Shown in pieces: positions 34,401 through 45,499 of a stretch of DNA of 64,000 nucleotides. Every line of letters starts with the position of its first letter. Position 1 is the first letter of the stretch. Source of the stretch: Xanthostigma xanthostigma (Eukaryota > Arthropoda > Insecta > Raphidioptera > Raphidiidae). The stretch lies in assembly GCA_963575645.1 (NCBI GenBank), contig OY754468.1, forward strand, positions 1,612,001 to 1,676,000, written 5' to 3'. Under the pieces are notes generated by a model that saw nothing but the letters and a program-made list of their open reading frames with translations, was not told the DNA's origin and searched no databases. The position numbers and the translations under genes were made by a program.

Positions 34401-35456
34401 AAGGTACAGCTATTGACTTTCGCTTGGAAGCTAAGGCAGTCTCGACCGAGCCAAGACCTAAAATCTCAACCACGGACATCATCGCAGGTGGTCACTAACC
34501 GCGCTGTCCTATCCGACCTACACGCGTAAGGACAAAAGTTGGCCGAACGGCGCCCTACAGCTACCCTAACATCTAACGTTCCCAAATGGAACCTCTGTGG
34601 AGAGAAAGCCTAAACGCAGCAGTGCAAACAATCAAAACGCCCTCCCTACATATTTCATCGAAGTCTACAAGTTATAGTTAAACAGCTGCAATTACCCTAA
34701 AGCTAACGATAAACGAAAAATTATGAATGGTTGTGTTAAGGCCACTTGTACCAATAGCGATTAACCAGTTTATGAGAAATTCGTTTATATTTGAAAATAT
34801 TTGGATTTTTTTACATTCAAAAATAAAACCAAATGTGAGAAATTTAAAAAGAATATTAGGAAAAAAAATATTTACGTGAAAGAGAGACCCTATCTGAAAT
34901 TAAGTAAGCAATTACTGGGATATTTTTTTCGTAGACTGAACTGCAGCTATTGGTGAAAGCGGCCATTGTATGATGAAGTCGCCTATTTTTGTACCGCATT
35001 AGAATTTTTCTAAATAATTCAAATTCCGTTTGTAGAAATTTAAATTTAAAAAAGTTTCAAAGCTTTTCAAGAAAATTAGACATAAATGCGACACAAAATA
35101 GGAAACAAAATATTTACATAAATAAATCAAATAAACAAAAAAAAAATGCATCTCACAACGTTCCAAACTGAGTGAATTTTTAAAACTACAAAAAGAGATA
35201 CGTTGTGTTTTACATTCACAATAAATTTTTTAAAAAGGAGACCCTAAAAGGCAAGAACATTTAAAAGATTTTAATTTTACCTATAATAAAAAAGCTAAAA
35301 CGCGACCGCGAAAATGTGATCCCGATTAAAATATAAAAAATATGTTAAAAGTTATAATTGAAAACTGAAGTTTTATTGATTTTTTTTAAACTTTCGAATC
35401 ATTATTTTTGATTCGTATTTCATTGAAACAGTAGTTTTGAAATTATAAAACTTCTA
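34401..35456. other. No gene recognised
   Basis: A GC-richer tail to about 34640, then strongly AT-rich DNA. It lies downstream of the candidate exons on the minus strand and may be intron, but no further exon could be found. Confidence 0.3.
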
Positions 35457-35845
35457 TCAGTGATAACTTTTCTCTGTCACGTGAGCTTCTAACAATTCTG
35501 GATGTCCAAAACCCCTAAAAGAGTCAACTTTTTCAGGTAAATCACAATAAATACGGGAGGGCTTTTGTTGACTCCAGCTCACTGTAACAGGAGAAATAAA
35601 TAATAAAAACAAGTCACTCACCAAAATTCTGCACTACAGTTTCGTCAGCACCTGCAACAAACAAAAAAACATAATTAGCATAAATATTTAAAAAATTCCT
35701 TTAAATAATACTTAAAGGAAAACAAAACAAGAAACGAAAAAACACAAAAATACATACTTGAGACGAAATCTCTGTAGAGCTCGTAGGTTATTCCAGTTCC
35801 AACTTCCAGTCCAGCACACGAAAGGTAAAAGTCGCGAATTACTGA
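35457..35845 (-). CDS. Candidate exons of an unrecognised host gene
   Basis: Three minus-strand blocks stay in one open frame: 35845-35758, 35651-35622 and 35581-35457. The splice signals are CAA|GTATGT, then TTTGTTTGTTGCAG|, then TTTTG|GTGAGT, then TTTCTCCTGTTACAG|. Phases match at both joins. The translation is ordinary-looking protein, including GLEVGTGITYELYRDFVSS in the first block, ADETVVQNF in the second and RIYCDLPEKVDSFRGFGHPE in the third. It ends at a stop (35459-35457). No Met is present, so an upstream exon would be required, and the acceptor at 35846 is weak. The second intron is only 40 bp, short for an insect. I do not recognise the protein. It could be a true terminal gene segment, a pseudogene, or chance. 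Confidence 0.3.
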
Positions 35846-35939
35846 CTGTTATTTTATCGATTTTTAAACACTGCACTGGGTAATTGTTTTAATAAATTAT
35901 TTTTAACAAATACGAGTTTAAAATCGCGATCACATTTCT

Positions 35940-36310
35940 TTAGTTAACGTTTTTAACACTTCCACCGCACTGGTCAGTTCTGATCCATTTGGTCTGGTTG
36001 AACGCCTCGCTGTCCTGGAAATCCCGACGTCAGAAGAAAGTACCTTCGATTTAATCATTAAAATATTATTTAAACACTTATTCGCGCGAACGCGGAGCCG
36101 GGGGACGAATCAACCCGCAGCGTCGTCTTGGAAGAAAAATGTTAGTGCTACAGGTCAATACCAAAATTATTTGTGTTTTCATGATGTAAAAATGTTGTGC
36201 ACTGTTAAAATTTAATACAGGTGTTCCTCCTTAAGACAACACTGTCTCGACTCGAACGAACACGTACGCACTCCCGCACATTCTGAAACGCGAGAGCCAG
36301 TAACCGGCGC
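35940..36310. promoter_or_regulatory. CpG-rich block, possible promoter
   Basis: GC- and CpG-rich islands around 36000-36130 and 36230-36310 (GCGCGAACGCGGAGCC; CGACTCGAACGAACACG) stand in AT-rich DNA. They lie directly upstream of the candidate minus-strand exons. This suggests a promoter or 5' untranslated exon, but no TATA box or initiator pair could be fixed. Confidence 0.3.
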
Positions 36311-38070
36311 CACGCACTACCGACTCAAAAAGCGAAAAAACGGAAAGATTTTATTAGTAGTACATACATGTGATCTGCAAATATTTTTAAGTGATTTTGA
36401 CCGTCCTTTCTTCGCCAGAAAAGTGCTAAATTAGCCAAAAAGAAAAAAGAAATATCCCTCAAAACGCTTCCCTGCACAAAAAAAAACAAAGTTTTATTCA
36501 AAATACTAATCATTTGAGGGATTCATCTGACAAAGAACAATTGATAATTTCGAAACTGGATGCTTATAGAATAAGCATTTATATTACTTTATTAATTGCA
36601 AATTTGAGGTGCGATTTGAACCCAAAAAATCCATTTGACAAAGAACTGCTGCGCTGGAGGCAATTTCGTTTCAAGTGACGTCAAACAGCAATTTAGTTCG
36701 AATTTCAATGGTATGAATTTATATCGCTGTAAGTAGATCTAAGCAGATGCGGTTTATAATTGTGATCGCAATACGCCAGCCTAAACGGCTTCTCAACCAA
36801 GGTACGGAGTGCACCGGTGGCAGTCAATTAAAATCGAAAAAAAACAAAAAAAAAATCATACAGTGTCTGAGGGCGCCCTAGCCTGTACTAGTATTGCAAC
36901 AGAAATCTATTACCCAACGTTCCTCGGCAAAGTTTGTCCACAGTTAGCAAGTAGAGCACTTAGCAGTAAAGTATCCGAGAATGAGACCGATCTGGAGTGT
37001 TTGGATCGTCCGTCCACAGCGCCCCGCTTCCCAGCCACCCTCTCAGAGGATCGCAGTTCAATACAACAGCTCGCATCAAACTGAAAACGCGGATTCACCT
37101 TTCTAATGAATGCCGCTCAAGACGACCCGCCCAAAACGTTTCAGATAACACCTAGGACATCCGGCGGATGAAAACAACTATCAAATTCAAGATCGAGGCC
37201 GAGAACCCGAAATTAAACTGAAGAGACGTTCTTTCCGCCGAAAGAACTCTTCCTCCCTATGGGACTTCACGCAGTTCCGTTGGGAATGTCGTATCTAGTC
37301 TTAGATCACGTAGCTTTAATCTGCAATAGAAAAACTTGTTGACATCTTAATTTAATTTGCCGACGCAGCTATTCATGCGTTAAATGAATTCGTAATTAAT
37401 TTAGAAATGAAACTCATGTCTTTATCTTTAATGTTAGTCCACACTAAATTTTGAAAAATTGCACAAGACCTACTTTGAATGTCAAAAAATAAAAATATTT
37501 GCAGGTCATTTCACTCTAATTTAAATTAGCAGTAGCAAATTGTAGTCCAGTCTCAAGTAAGTCATAGGTGTCAATGATTTCCACTGTCTAGCGTCTATAG
37601 TCTACCATCTCTCACTTCCTCTCTCATTTCAGTCTATTATGCGTACTTAAGGTGAAAGTAGCCGAGCGTCGTCCAGTCCCAACGATGCCTGAAATAAAAA
37701 GCAAAAAACATTAGAATATGGGCATTAATATAACAAAAGCAACACCATGAGAAAATAAGCGTCACGTGGGCCAGGGCGACGCTGTTTTTCCATAAATGTC
37801 ACATTATATACAGAATTCAAACAATTATAAGAAAATTAAAAAAAAATTGGACCCAATAATATCATTAGAAATGAACGCATCGTTTTGTCATAACAAATCA
37901 TATCATTGAGCCCTGTGTGTAAAGTCGCCGCCCTCTCTTTACACCGTGATGGGTCCTACGATGACTACCCCATCACCCCACCAATGTCCGATAATAACAA
38001 AAAAAATTTAAAAAACATTTAAAATTCACTTGAGTTACACTATTAGCATCTGAGTTAAAACAAAATAAGT
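36311..38070. other. Unassigned; GC-richer block at 36800-37320
   Basis: The block at about 36800-37320 is GC-richer and holds overlapping ORFs (36809-37084 plus, 91 codons; 36910-37098 minus). The plus translation (for example ATEIYYPTFLGKVCPQLASR) looks protein-like, but I cannot identify it. On the minus strand near 37687 a 'ttttatttcag' acceptor precedes GHRWDWTTLGYF in one frame, which is too short to call. Confidence 0.3.
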
Positions 38071-38077
38071 TCGATGA

Positions 38078-38440
38078 CACATTGGTGTAGCGGTTAGAGT
38101 GCTGGTTTTTGAATCAAACTGTCGTGGGTTCGAATTCCATCTTCGCTCATGGATGCTTTGTGATGTTGTTTAATGATGTAATTAGACACCATGACCTTAG
38201 TTGTCGAGCGTTCGGAGACGAAGTTTTTATGATGGTTTTTATGATGTGTTTCTTCGACTTTCACAATTGTTTTAGTTATTCATTTTCGACGCACCAAAAA
38301 CCAACTAATAGTCCCTCATCTGATCAGGCATCACCCATAATCTTCGAAGAAAACATCAAAATGGTGAATCTTCACTTCGGCTGTACGACTGATTACATTA
38401 CGACGTTTTGATTGCTCCTGAAAAAAAATATTTACAAATA
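38078..38440 (+). mobile_element. tRNA-derived SINE-like sequence
   Basis: The head holds box A (TGTAGCGGTTAGAG) and box B (GGGTTCGAATTCC) at tRNA spacing (38086-38137). It is followed by an unrelated ~250-bp body and an A-rich end near 38420. This is the layout of insect tRNA-head SINEs. Only one copy lies here and no target duplication was found. The 100-codon ORF 38109-38411 is incidental. Confidence 0.6.
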
Positions 38441-38601
38441 ATTTCTTTTGATTAGATTGATTTGCGCACTGACTACGAATGTTTAAGCTTTAACGATACC
38501 GTAGCACATTTCAAAAATCAGATAAAATGATTAACAAAATTTTTAAATTAAACATATGTAAAGGTTTTTTTAATAATTGGTGATAATAACTAAAAAAAAA
38601 A

Positions 38602-39245
38602 AATTGGTTGTCTGTAAAGTCGGTTTAATGACGATAGTTTTACGTGATAACGTATTCCGTAATACATAACCTAAACCTCCCAAAATTTGGTTTCAATCCG
38701 CTTATCCTTGGTGTCGGAATGATAAGAAATGTCAAAAGTGACGTTTGCAACTGTCAAAGTATTATGTTCTAATAATAATTAGTTATTCCAATACTTAACT
38801 TAGAAGGCGTTGCATTTCACAAAATACTAATGTCAAAAAATTGAATTAAACATTAGAAATGCAGCCGTTTTCATGTTAAGACAAGACATACGTTATTTTC
38901 TAATTTCCATGTACGGCAAACAAAGACGACCGACCGCGTCGCGCCATGCATTAGACAACAATGCATTTATACAGCTATTTTTCTATATAAATTTGTATAA
39001 AAAAACTGTTTAGGCAAATTCTGTTATACGAAATCTATGTAAAATGTTCTCCTCTTTCGTTTAAGACTGGTTTCAAACCGATCTGATTTAAATTGAGCGA
39101 GAAATTAGCAAAAAGCACGCACAGGGTCAGGCGGAACGTTACGCGTTACGAACGTTAGGAACGTTACACTTTTTCGTGCATGCAGCCGGTGTTTTATCAA
39201 TTTATAAGATTGGTGATTCATCAATTTATAAGACGTTATCACGTC
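38602..39245 (-). mobile_element. Interspersed element A, copy 4 (fullest)
   Basis: 644 bp from TTGGTTGTCTGTAAAGTCGG to ACGTTATCACGTC. The near-palindromic ACGTGATAACGT words lie near each end. Interior matches 8241-8862 in inverted orientation. No ORF. Confidence 0.7.
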
Positions 39246-39682
39246 AAAAAATAAATTTTATTCAACACAAAATAATTCAAATTAATATTATAATAAATCG
39301 TTTTTATACAAAAAATACTGAATGCTTTCAATCAAAAACAATTCATTCTTTGATAGTCGCCTGCAAATCTTGTAGGTACGTTGAGTTTACGCAACTATAG
39401 TAGTTGCATAACCTTTTGGAGAATTTAATTATCAAAACTATACAGTAGAACCTTACACATATTTATAATACAATAACCGATCGGGTACACATTTTAATAA
39501 ATTCTAATAGCCTTTTACAAAAATATACACGAATTTATATTATATCGTGTTGCGTAATATCACTTCATTATATTTGGCGTTCTAAACAAGTCAGTTTCAA
39601 AATGTAGACATGCAGCGGTTCATAATAGGTGGATTTCCCACAGTACACACCAAAGACGTTACCCAAAATAATATCCTACTAT
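39246..39682. other. No gene recognised
   Basis: AT-rich spacer. Nothing identifiable. Confidence 0.35.
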
Positions 39683-39810
39683 ATTATTTATAACCTTCAA
39701 AGAATTTGTTATTAAGCCGCTGGTCTGCAATTTTTACGCCATGCGCTGCGTCCAGCGTTCGCTGACGTAGCGTACAACGTTAGTACGTCACTCGCGACTT
39801 AAGTGGTCAC

Positions 39811-39853
39811 TATAAAAAGAGAACGTCATGCGCGGAGATCGCTCGTCGTCAGT
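39811..39853 (+). promoter_or_regulatory. Putative TATA-initiator promoter of the Harbinger ORF
   Basis: TATAAAAAG at 39811-39819 and TCAGT, the arthropod initiator, at 39849-39853 lie upstream of the ATG at 39892. The spacing (about 40 nt to the A of the initiator) is longer than the usual 30. Confidence 0.4.
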
Positions 39854-39891
39854 AGGTATAGTTCGATCTTTCAACTAGTTTTTTAAAAAAA

Positions 39892-40251
39892 ATGGATGCT
39901 AAAACAATTTTAACGCTTCTTTTACTCGAGGAAGATGAGGATGACGATGACCTCCTAAGAATGTCACTGCCGAAAAAGAGACGAAGAAAACACGAATTAT
40001 TTGTGAGGAGGGATACTGAAGGGTGTTTTAACATGTTGCTGAAACACATAAATAACAATAATATCAAGTTTGTGGAATATCTTCGTTTGTCAAGGGAACA
40101 GTTCATGAGCGTGTTGAAACTAGTTAGAAATGACATATCAATACAACTCGTCCTTGTCTTTATCAAATCTACTCATTGCGCGGCGTATTTCACAGCGTCC
40201 GTGACGCTACAATGCTCGAAAATAACTAAAGACGCTGCCTACAACATTTAG
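39892..40251 (+). pseudogene. Truncated PIF/Harbinger transposase, N-terminal part
   Basis: The ORF starts MDAKTILTLLLLEEDEDDDD and has a basic cluster KKRRRK near residues 29-34. It then has FVEYLRLSREQFMSVLKLV at about 61-79, the conserved N-terminal segment just before the DDE nuclease of Harbinger transposases. From about residue 84 the text (LVLVFIKSTHC) is unrelated and comes from the joined right end. A full protein has 350-450 residues; the nuclease domain is absent. The frame is open for 119 codons behind a plausible promoter, so a short product could still be made. The opposite-strand ORF at 39849-40166 is a shadow. Confidence 0.75.
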
Positions 40252-40490
40252 GTACGACGGATGGCATTTGGACGCTGCGTTTAACGTGAAAAAGAGACCG
40301 TATGTATACATTTCCATAGTAAGCATACAGACGCGGCGTATGGCGTGACGCTGTATGCGACCTACAGCGTTTATTGCAGACCAGCGGCTAAGAGAGCTCC
40401 TCCGCATATAGCTGAAGAGCTCACGTACCACTTTTCACGAAGTGTTTGATTCACGTACAAATTTTGACCAGTGATACAGATAGAATAGAT

Positions 40491-41011
40491 CAGTGATTCC
40501 CAAAGTGGTCTATATCGACCCCCAGGAGTCGACGACAACTTGCAAGGGGTCCATGTCAGCGGGAAAAAAAATTGGTGGTCCATGAAATGAAAATGGGGGT
40601 CAACGATAGTGAATCTCCTAACAAACAAAGAAACAAACTGGACATCGTTAACCGAAGAGATTTAAGATTAAATCTAAGTAAATTAATGCCAAATGTTGAA
40701 AATTTATTATTAAAGCATCAGGTTCATCCCTCACACTAAAAGCATTTATTTTTTGCTTAGTTATTTTATGTAACGGAAAGTATATTTTAATTTTGATTCG
40801 TTTAATTTGAATCTAATTAATAAACGTTATAAAACTAAACATTTCACACTACATTTAAATCGTTCAAAGTGAGTAGCACTATACCGGTTGTCAAAAATAC
40901 ATTTGAAATTAATGAATTTGCAAAAAATCAATATCAGAAAAGCATGGGGTCTACCCAAAACCAAAAAACATGGCAAGTGGTCTACGAGACAAAAAAGTTT
41001 GGGAACCTCTG
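40491..41011. mobile_element. hAT MITE (521 bp)
   Basis: The ends CAGTGATTCCCAAAGTGG and, inverted, CAGAGGTTCCCAAACTTT are typical of hAT elements. The flanking 8-mers do not match, perhaps because the insertion lies at the boundary of a tandem duplication. A truncated relative ends near 27346. No ORF of interest. Confidence 0.7.
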
Positions 41012-41155
41012 TATTAAATTATAACCTTTAAAGAATTTGTTATTAAGAGAGCTCCACATATAGCTCAAGAAGAGCTCTCGTACCACTTTTCACGAAGTGT
41101 TTGATTCACGAAGTGTTTGATTCACGTAGAAATTTCGACCAGTGGTACAAATAGA

Positions 41156-42590
41156 ATAGATGGACAAGAAAAAATATGTTTGCCTGACTTACCGTGGTAC
41201 AGGAAGTACTGCGCAATGTCCAAAAATTTATGCCAAAAAAAGTGTTTGATTTTAAGCATGCTTTGATTAATTGGAACATCGTCGTTGGTTCTGTAATACC
41301 TCTTTTATGTGCAAAAAGTAAAATTTGCAGGAAAGGCCAAAAAGTGGTTATTTCAGCAATGGATGGTAAGAACTAGCAATTTCAGAGGTATATTACTAAT
41401 TCATACTTATCTTCACTATACGTGTTTAATTAAGACGAAGTATTTTCTTAAAAAATATTTAACGTTATTTCGGATTTATTGGCACATGGGAGGAATTATT
41501 TGATACAACTTTTCACACAAGAGTTACTTCCCCTTGTTGGTTACTGTAAAATTAATTCGGAGGTATTACTAGTATACAGAGCTCCGTTTCCTGAATTTTT
41601 TCATTTAAAACACGTAAAATCTACCAATTATGCACATAAGAGCTATTACAGAACCAACGACGACATATTATGTGGATAACCATACCAATGAATAGCAAAT
41701 ATTGTATTGCATAGGTACAAATAATTATTATTACCTATTAAATAATTCCATTTCCACAATGTCTAAAGGTATATAAAAAAACAATCGTATTAGACATAAT
41801 AGAAATTATAAAAGTATACGAAAAAACAATGAACTCTTTATCTGAATTTGTTTTGTTTTAAAGCGCTAATTCACAAAAGTTTATATAATAATTGATCAAA
41901 CAATAATTGAAAAAATAACTCACCGATATAGTAGCAACAATTAACACAATATTAATTAGCATTGTTAATTGAAAAAAAAAACACAAAACACTCAAATTAC
42001 AAACATCATCTCACACTGATTCATATCCAATTGACAGCCGAATATTGACGACCGAGTCACCGAAGTCAATCGGTTATTGTCGGTAATAACGCATTTGCTA
42101 AATAATTGCACAGAATTGGAAAAAACGGTATTTTTAAATTCGTTCAAAAAACTGTTTTTCGCATAGCATCACGTTTTGAAAATATCAAACAAGTGTTGAC
42201 AACATGTTTAGCTACAAAATGCAACTTTTATATAATTGAAATCACCATTTTTTAATAATTAATTTTGTAAAAAACTATGCAGCTGTCAAACGGCTTTAAT
42301 TCACTCCGCTGGCTTGACTGCACGAAAAGCTTCTATTACCTTCTATAGACCATAGACAAGGACTACCGACGATGTCTAATTTTTATGTTACCAAATCAAG
42401 CGTAAGGTACGAATTACGAATAACCATAGATAAAAATAAAGTTTTTTAATAAAATTATAAAGATTTATATTTATGGTAACAAATTAAAATAATTATTTAC
42501 GGAGTATGTTAAATTTATTATAAAATTATATAAATATCTTATTTAATAGCTTTTAACCCGTTTTTACTCGCTTCCCTGTCTTTCAAATAT
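41156..42590. other. No gene recognised
   Basis: AT-rich. Short ORFs (41194-41376, 41309-41503, 41479-41679) have no recognisable domain. The words AAGTAAAATTTGCAGG and 'acgtaaaatctacc' do not add up to a gene. Confidence 0.35.
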
Positions 42591-42599
42591 TGCAATATT

Positions 42600-42965
42600 A
42601 TTGTAACCAGCTGATCGGCCCGAATTCGTCCGGGTGCAAATCGAACTTTTAAATTTGCACCCTCTTCCCGCTGACAGATTGAGTTGAAATTTTGCACACG
42701 TGTGTAGTTTCGATTACAATACAATAATACGGTAACTAACTGACCGGCCCGGCTTCGTCCGGGTGCGTGTTGCACTTATTTTAATCCACTTTCCGTTATT
42801 CGATTGAGTTGAAATTTTGCACACGTTTGTAGTTCTGATGACAATACAATATTATGGTATCTAATTGCACGACCCGGCTTCGTCCGGCTGCAAATCGGAC
42901 TTTTATATTTTCATCCTCTTCCCGTTGACCGACTGAGTTGAAATTTTGCACACATGTGTAGTTCC
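42600..42965. repeat. Three tandem units with Helitron-like hairpins
   Basis: Units of about 130 bp start near 42612, 42748 and 42862. Each has CGGC...TTCGTCCGG(G/C)TGC followed by 'gattgagttgaaattttgcacac'. The first part resembles the 3' hairpin of the Helitron at 2400 (CGGTTTCGTCCGGGTGCAAA), so a Helitron-type tail appears tandemly multiplied. No CTAG or TC terminus is present. Confidence 0.6.
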
Positions 42966-43021
42966 GATTTGTTTTCTTGTTTTAAAATTAATGTAAAATA
43001 TATAAAAACAAATTTATACTT

Positions 43022-43110
43022 TAAATATACAAAACTAAAAAACCGGCCAAGTGTGGACTCGCGCACTGAGGGTTCCGTACAAACTCGTAGGCCCACACCC
43101 CCACACCACA
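43022..43110. repeat. Insect repeat fragment with GGTTCCGTAC
   Basis: 'ccggccaagtg...ggactcgcgcactgagggttccgtac' (split here) is a common insect repeat segment. A second copy lies at about 57557-57620 ('ggactcgcgcaccgag'), and a very short piece near 55428. Confidence 0.5.
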
Positions 43111-43659
43111 CCTGACACCATGTATTGTTACTGGATAATTCTCTTTAATAATGATTTATTTAATAACCTTTTCAGTACAGATCATTGAATTATAATAAAT
43201 TGATATTTTACAGAAAAGAATGCCATTCAGGAAAGATTATGTAACTCGCAATAAAAACTGTTTAATAAATTATACAATTGTAAAGTGCGATTCACATTAC
43301 AATACATGTATTACGAAAATCGAGTCTCAAAGATCTTTCCCATTTGCCGTTGAACGACTGTTGTCCCCACACTTCGACAAACATGGCGGTCAGTTTGCCA
43401 ACTGCAAATCAGTTTTATAATCGCAATATGACGGTACAGTTTGTAATACTGAATACTATAGACGTACATAAACAATAGAAAGTACTTAGCCTATTGGTTT
43501 TACCACGTTGAATGCCAGAGTTCTCATAATTTTCATTTTAATAGATGTTTGATTATACTGCTGTAAAGCACCGTTAGCGGACGCTTGTTTTGTATTAAAA
43601 CTGTTACTGTGTACGTGCGTAGCACGTTGTTGCGGGTTTTTTTTATGTATAGTATATAA
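43111..43659. other. No gene recognised
   Basis: Short ORFs (43220-43420 plus, 43486-43727 minus) lack a recognisable domain. The end of the same repeat ('gcggtcagtttgccaac') near 43385 matches 57665-57685, so the two repeat copies extend across this area. Confidence 0.35.
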
Positions 43660-44308
43660 CAGCGGTCGGCAACCTTTTGGCAAGCAAGGGCCACATAGTG
43701 GCAAATTGAAATAAAGGCGGGCCGCACTTGTTCATAATTTTAATAATAGGTACCTATTTGTGATATTAAAAATTCGAAAACATTTCATTTGAATTTTATT
43801 AAAAATTTAACTGAGAACTTCAAAATAGAACTGTTCTTTTACAAAAATTAGTGTGACGTTTGAGATTGTATTTGAGTGGCTATTTGTTGTATGTTAGCTT
43901 CCAGGTTTGTAGTTGCAATTCGTAGAATAGCTCTCAAATGACCATCTGTGGGACGGGAAGCATATTTATTTTTTCTGTTATTCAGAATCGAAAAGGTTTG
44001 TTCGCATAAGTACTACCAAAAACTGTAATTAATTGCAGAACAAACCTTTTCAATTCGTCAAAATTAGATGGCAAACTGACATAAAATTTGATTTCAAAGA
44101 AAAAGTTTTTGAGAGTATCATTAGATTGGAGATCAGCCACGTTCATTTGTAAATGACTATATAGGTACATCAATATCACAAGAAAAAGGATATTTGTCAA
44201 AATAAATTTAATTATTTATTTATGTAGGTAGGTATATAAAACTTTTATTTATAAAACAGTCACGGGCCGCAAGGTATAGGCTTGCGGGCCGCGGGTTGCC
44301 GACCCCTG
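43660..44308 (-). mobile_element. hAT element, Buster/SPIN-like, internally deleted
   Basis: The TIRs are CAGCGGTCGGCAACC and, inverted, CAGGGGTCGGCAACC. Flanking 8-mers GTATATAA and GTGTATAG agree at 6 of 8 positions, an aged duplication. The element keeps the 3' part of a transposase gene on the minus strand. Confidence 0.8.
43848..44200 (-). pseudogene. hAT transposase C-terminal fragment
   Basis: The minus-strand frame gives VADLQSNDTLKNFFFEIKF, then FYVSLPSNFDELKRF, then ITVFGSTYANKPF. This is the C-terminal hAT dimerisation region (FGSTYxCEQTFS in relatives). The Cys of that motif reads Asn here, and TGA follows at KPFRF. The family text resumes one frame over as SILNNRKNKYASRPTDGHLR, then ATTNLEANIQQIATQ, to a stop at 43848. 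It is therefore a frameshifted remnant of about 110 residues of a ~600-residue enzyme. It sits between the element's TIRs. Confidence 0.8.
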
Positions 44309-44993
44309 GTGTATAGTATAGAATGTATTACAGCAAAAAAACTATTTTTTTGATGTGCGGGTACAAATTTACAGTTTTAGGATTTCTTCCTTTACTTGTG
44401 CTATAAGACATTACTTCTTGTTAAATTTCATGATTTTAGGTCAACAGGAAGACCCTATAGATATTTTTTAAAGTTTTATTAATATCATGTAAGAATACTC
44501 ACGAAAAAAGATGTCAAGAAAAATATTAATTCCCAAACTAATTTTACATATTCCTTTTCAAAAAGTAATTCTAAATTTTATTTTTTAGTCAGGTATTCGT
44601 ATTATTTTTAGTTTTATTTTTTTTATTCTTATGATCGTGGGGGGGTAATTAGCCCCTTTATCCCTCATATCTACGCTTTCGACTTTTGTTCATGGTCGCA
44701 GATATATAATAAGACAATCTATCTATTGTATCGTTCGTTATAATTAAGACGAGGCGTTTGAATGAATGGGATTTCGTTTTGAATTACAAGATGAAATAAT
44801 ATTTCATTGCTTCGCACAACAAGCGGCAAGTGGAAGCTGAACCGAAGAATAATTACATTTCTCAAACCATATTGTAATTAAGTTTGCTAACAGCTATAAC
44901 AGCTAACTCTCAACCATAACAATTGTTTTTCATTTACTGCTTTATATAATGCTAGAAGTACGATGCCTGGATTTGTACACTAGACATATTAAG
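44309..44993. other. No gene recognised
   Basis: AT-rich spacer. No supported feature. Confidence 0.35.
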
Positions 44994-45200
44994 GCCGATG
45001 CACACGAGGCTGGAAACACCGTTTGGACTTCTGCTGGCCGGCAAGCTGGCTACGAGGCTGCAGGCTCGCCTGCTAGCTTACAAGATAGATTTTAAAATTA
45101 GAACAGGAGCAAATTTTTCTTGCAAGTACCAATTACGAAACAGTATCTTGTCACGTGGGCGGCATGAACAAACGCCCGCAAGCCAACATGGCGTCATTCT
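44994..45200. mobile_element. Fragment related to the 2760-3169 TIR element
   Basis: 'ggccgatgcacacgaggctg' and the block from 'attttaaaattagaacagg' to 'aacatggcgtcattctg' match 2748-3169, partly rearranged in order and orientation. The 80-codon ORF 44998-45240 is incidental. Confidence 0.5.
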
Positions 45201-45359
45201 GATTTTACTTTCAAACTTTCCCATAAATTGTAAATATTAGTCAGCTCCAATATTTATATAAGTTAACGTTGGCGGTTAATATTTAAGAAGTTATATTATG
45301 CTTAATACTTGATGCTTAATTTTTTACGTACTTTTTGAAAATGAAAGTTGTAACAATTA

Positions 45360-45490
45360 TTATTATTTTATTCAACATATTTATTAATTTAAGTTTGTAA
45401 CATGGATATTATTTAATTCAACATATTTATTACCGTAAGTTTGTAACATGATTATTATTTAATTCAACGCATTTATTAATTTAAGTTTTT
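45360..45490. repeat. Short tandem array, about 50-bp period
   Basis: Three degenerate copies of 'attcaacatatttattaatt' followed by 'aagtttgtaacatg' and a TTA-rich spacer. Confidence 0.75.
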
Positions 45491-45499
45491 TTTAACATG

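Larger units (their letters stand above)
39716..40388 (+). mobile_element. PIF/Harbinger deletion derivative
   Basis: The TIRs are GCCGCTGGTCTGCAAT and its inverse, with TAA on both sides (39713-39715, 40389-40391). A 3-bp TWA duplication is the PIF/Harbinger signature. It has a promoter, a transposase start and then a deletion to the right end. Removing the element restores the sequence seen in the sister unit at 41040. Confidence 0.85.
39683..41155. repeat. Tandem duplication split by Harbinger and hAT elements
   Basis: A ~140-bp unit ('ataaccttcaaagaatttg... gtttgattcacg... tagaatagat') occurs at 39683-39715 plus 40389-40490, and again at 41012-41155. The first copy is interrupted by the Harbinger element. 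A hAT MITE separates the two copies. The second copy has an internal 18-bp repeat of 'gaagtgtttgattcac'. Confidence 0.75.

Noticed and set aside
34235-34498. 87-codon ORF with repeated residues
   Set aside because: It follows a minisatellite with a 59-bp period, so successive units are read in different frames. No conserved protein repeat is possible.
33480-34640. GC-richer block considered as part of a larger retroelement
   Set aside because: No terminal repeats, primer-binding site or recognisable domain could be seen, so no element is called.
37640-37700. Possible small exon on the minus strand (GHRWDWTTLGYF)
   Set aside because: Only about 14 codons, with a weak donor and no linked exon.
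42600-42965. CRISPR-like array
   Set aside because: The units are long, diverged and lack alternating repeat-spacer structure. The host is a eukaryote.
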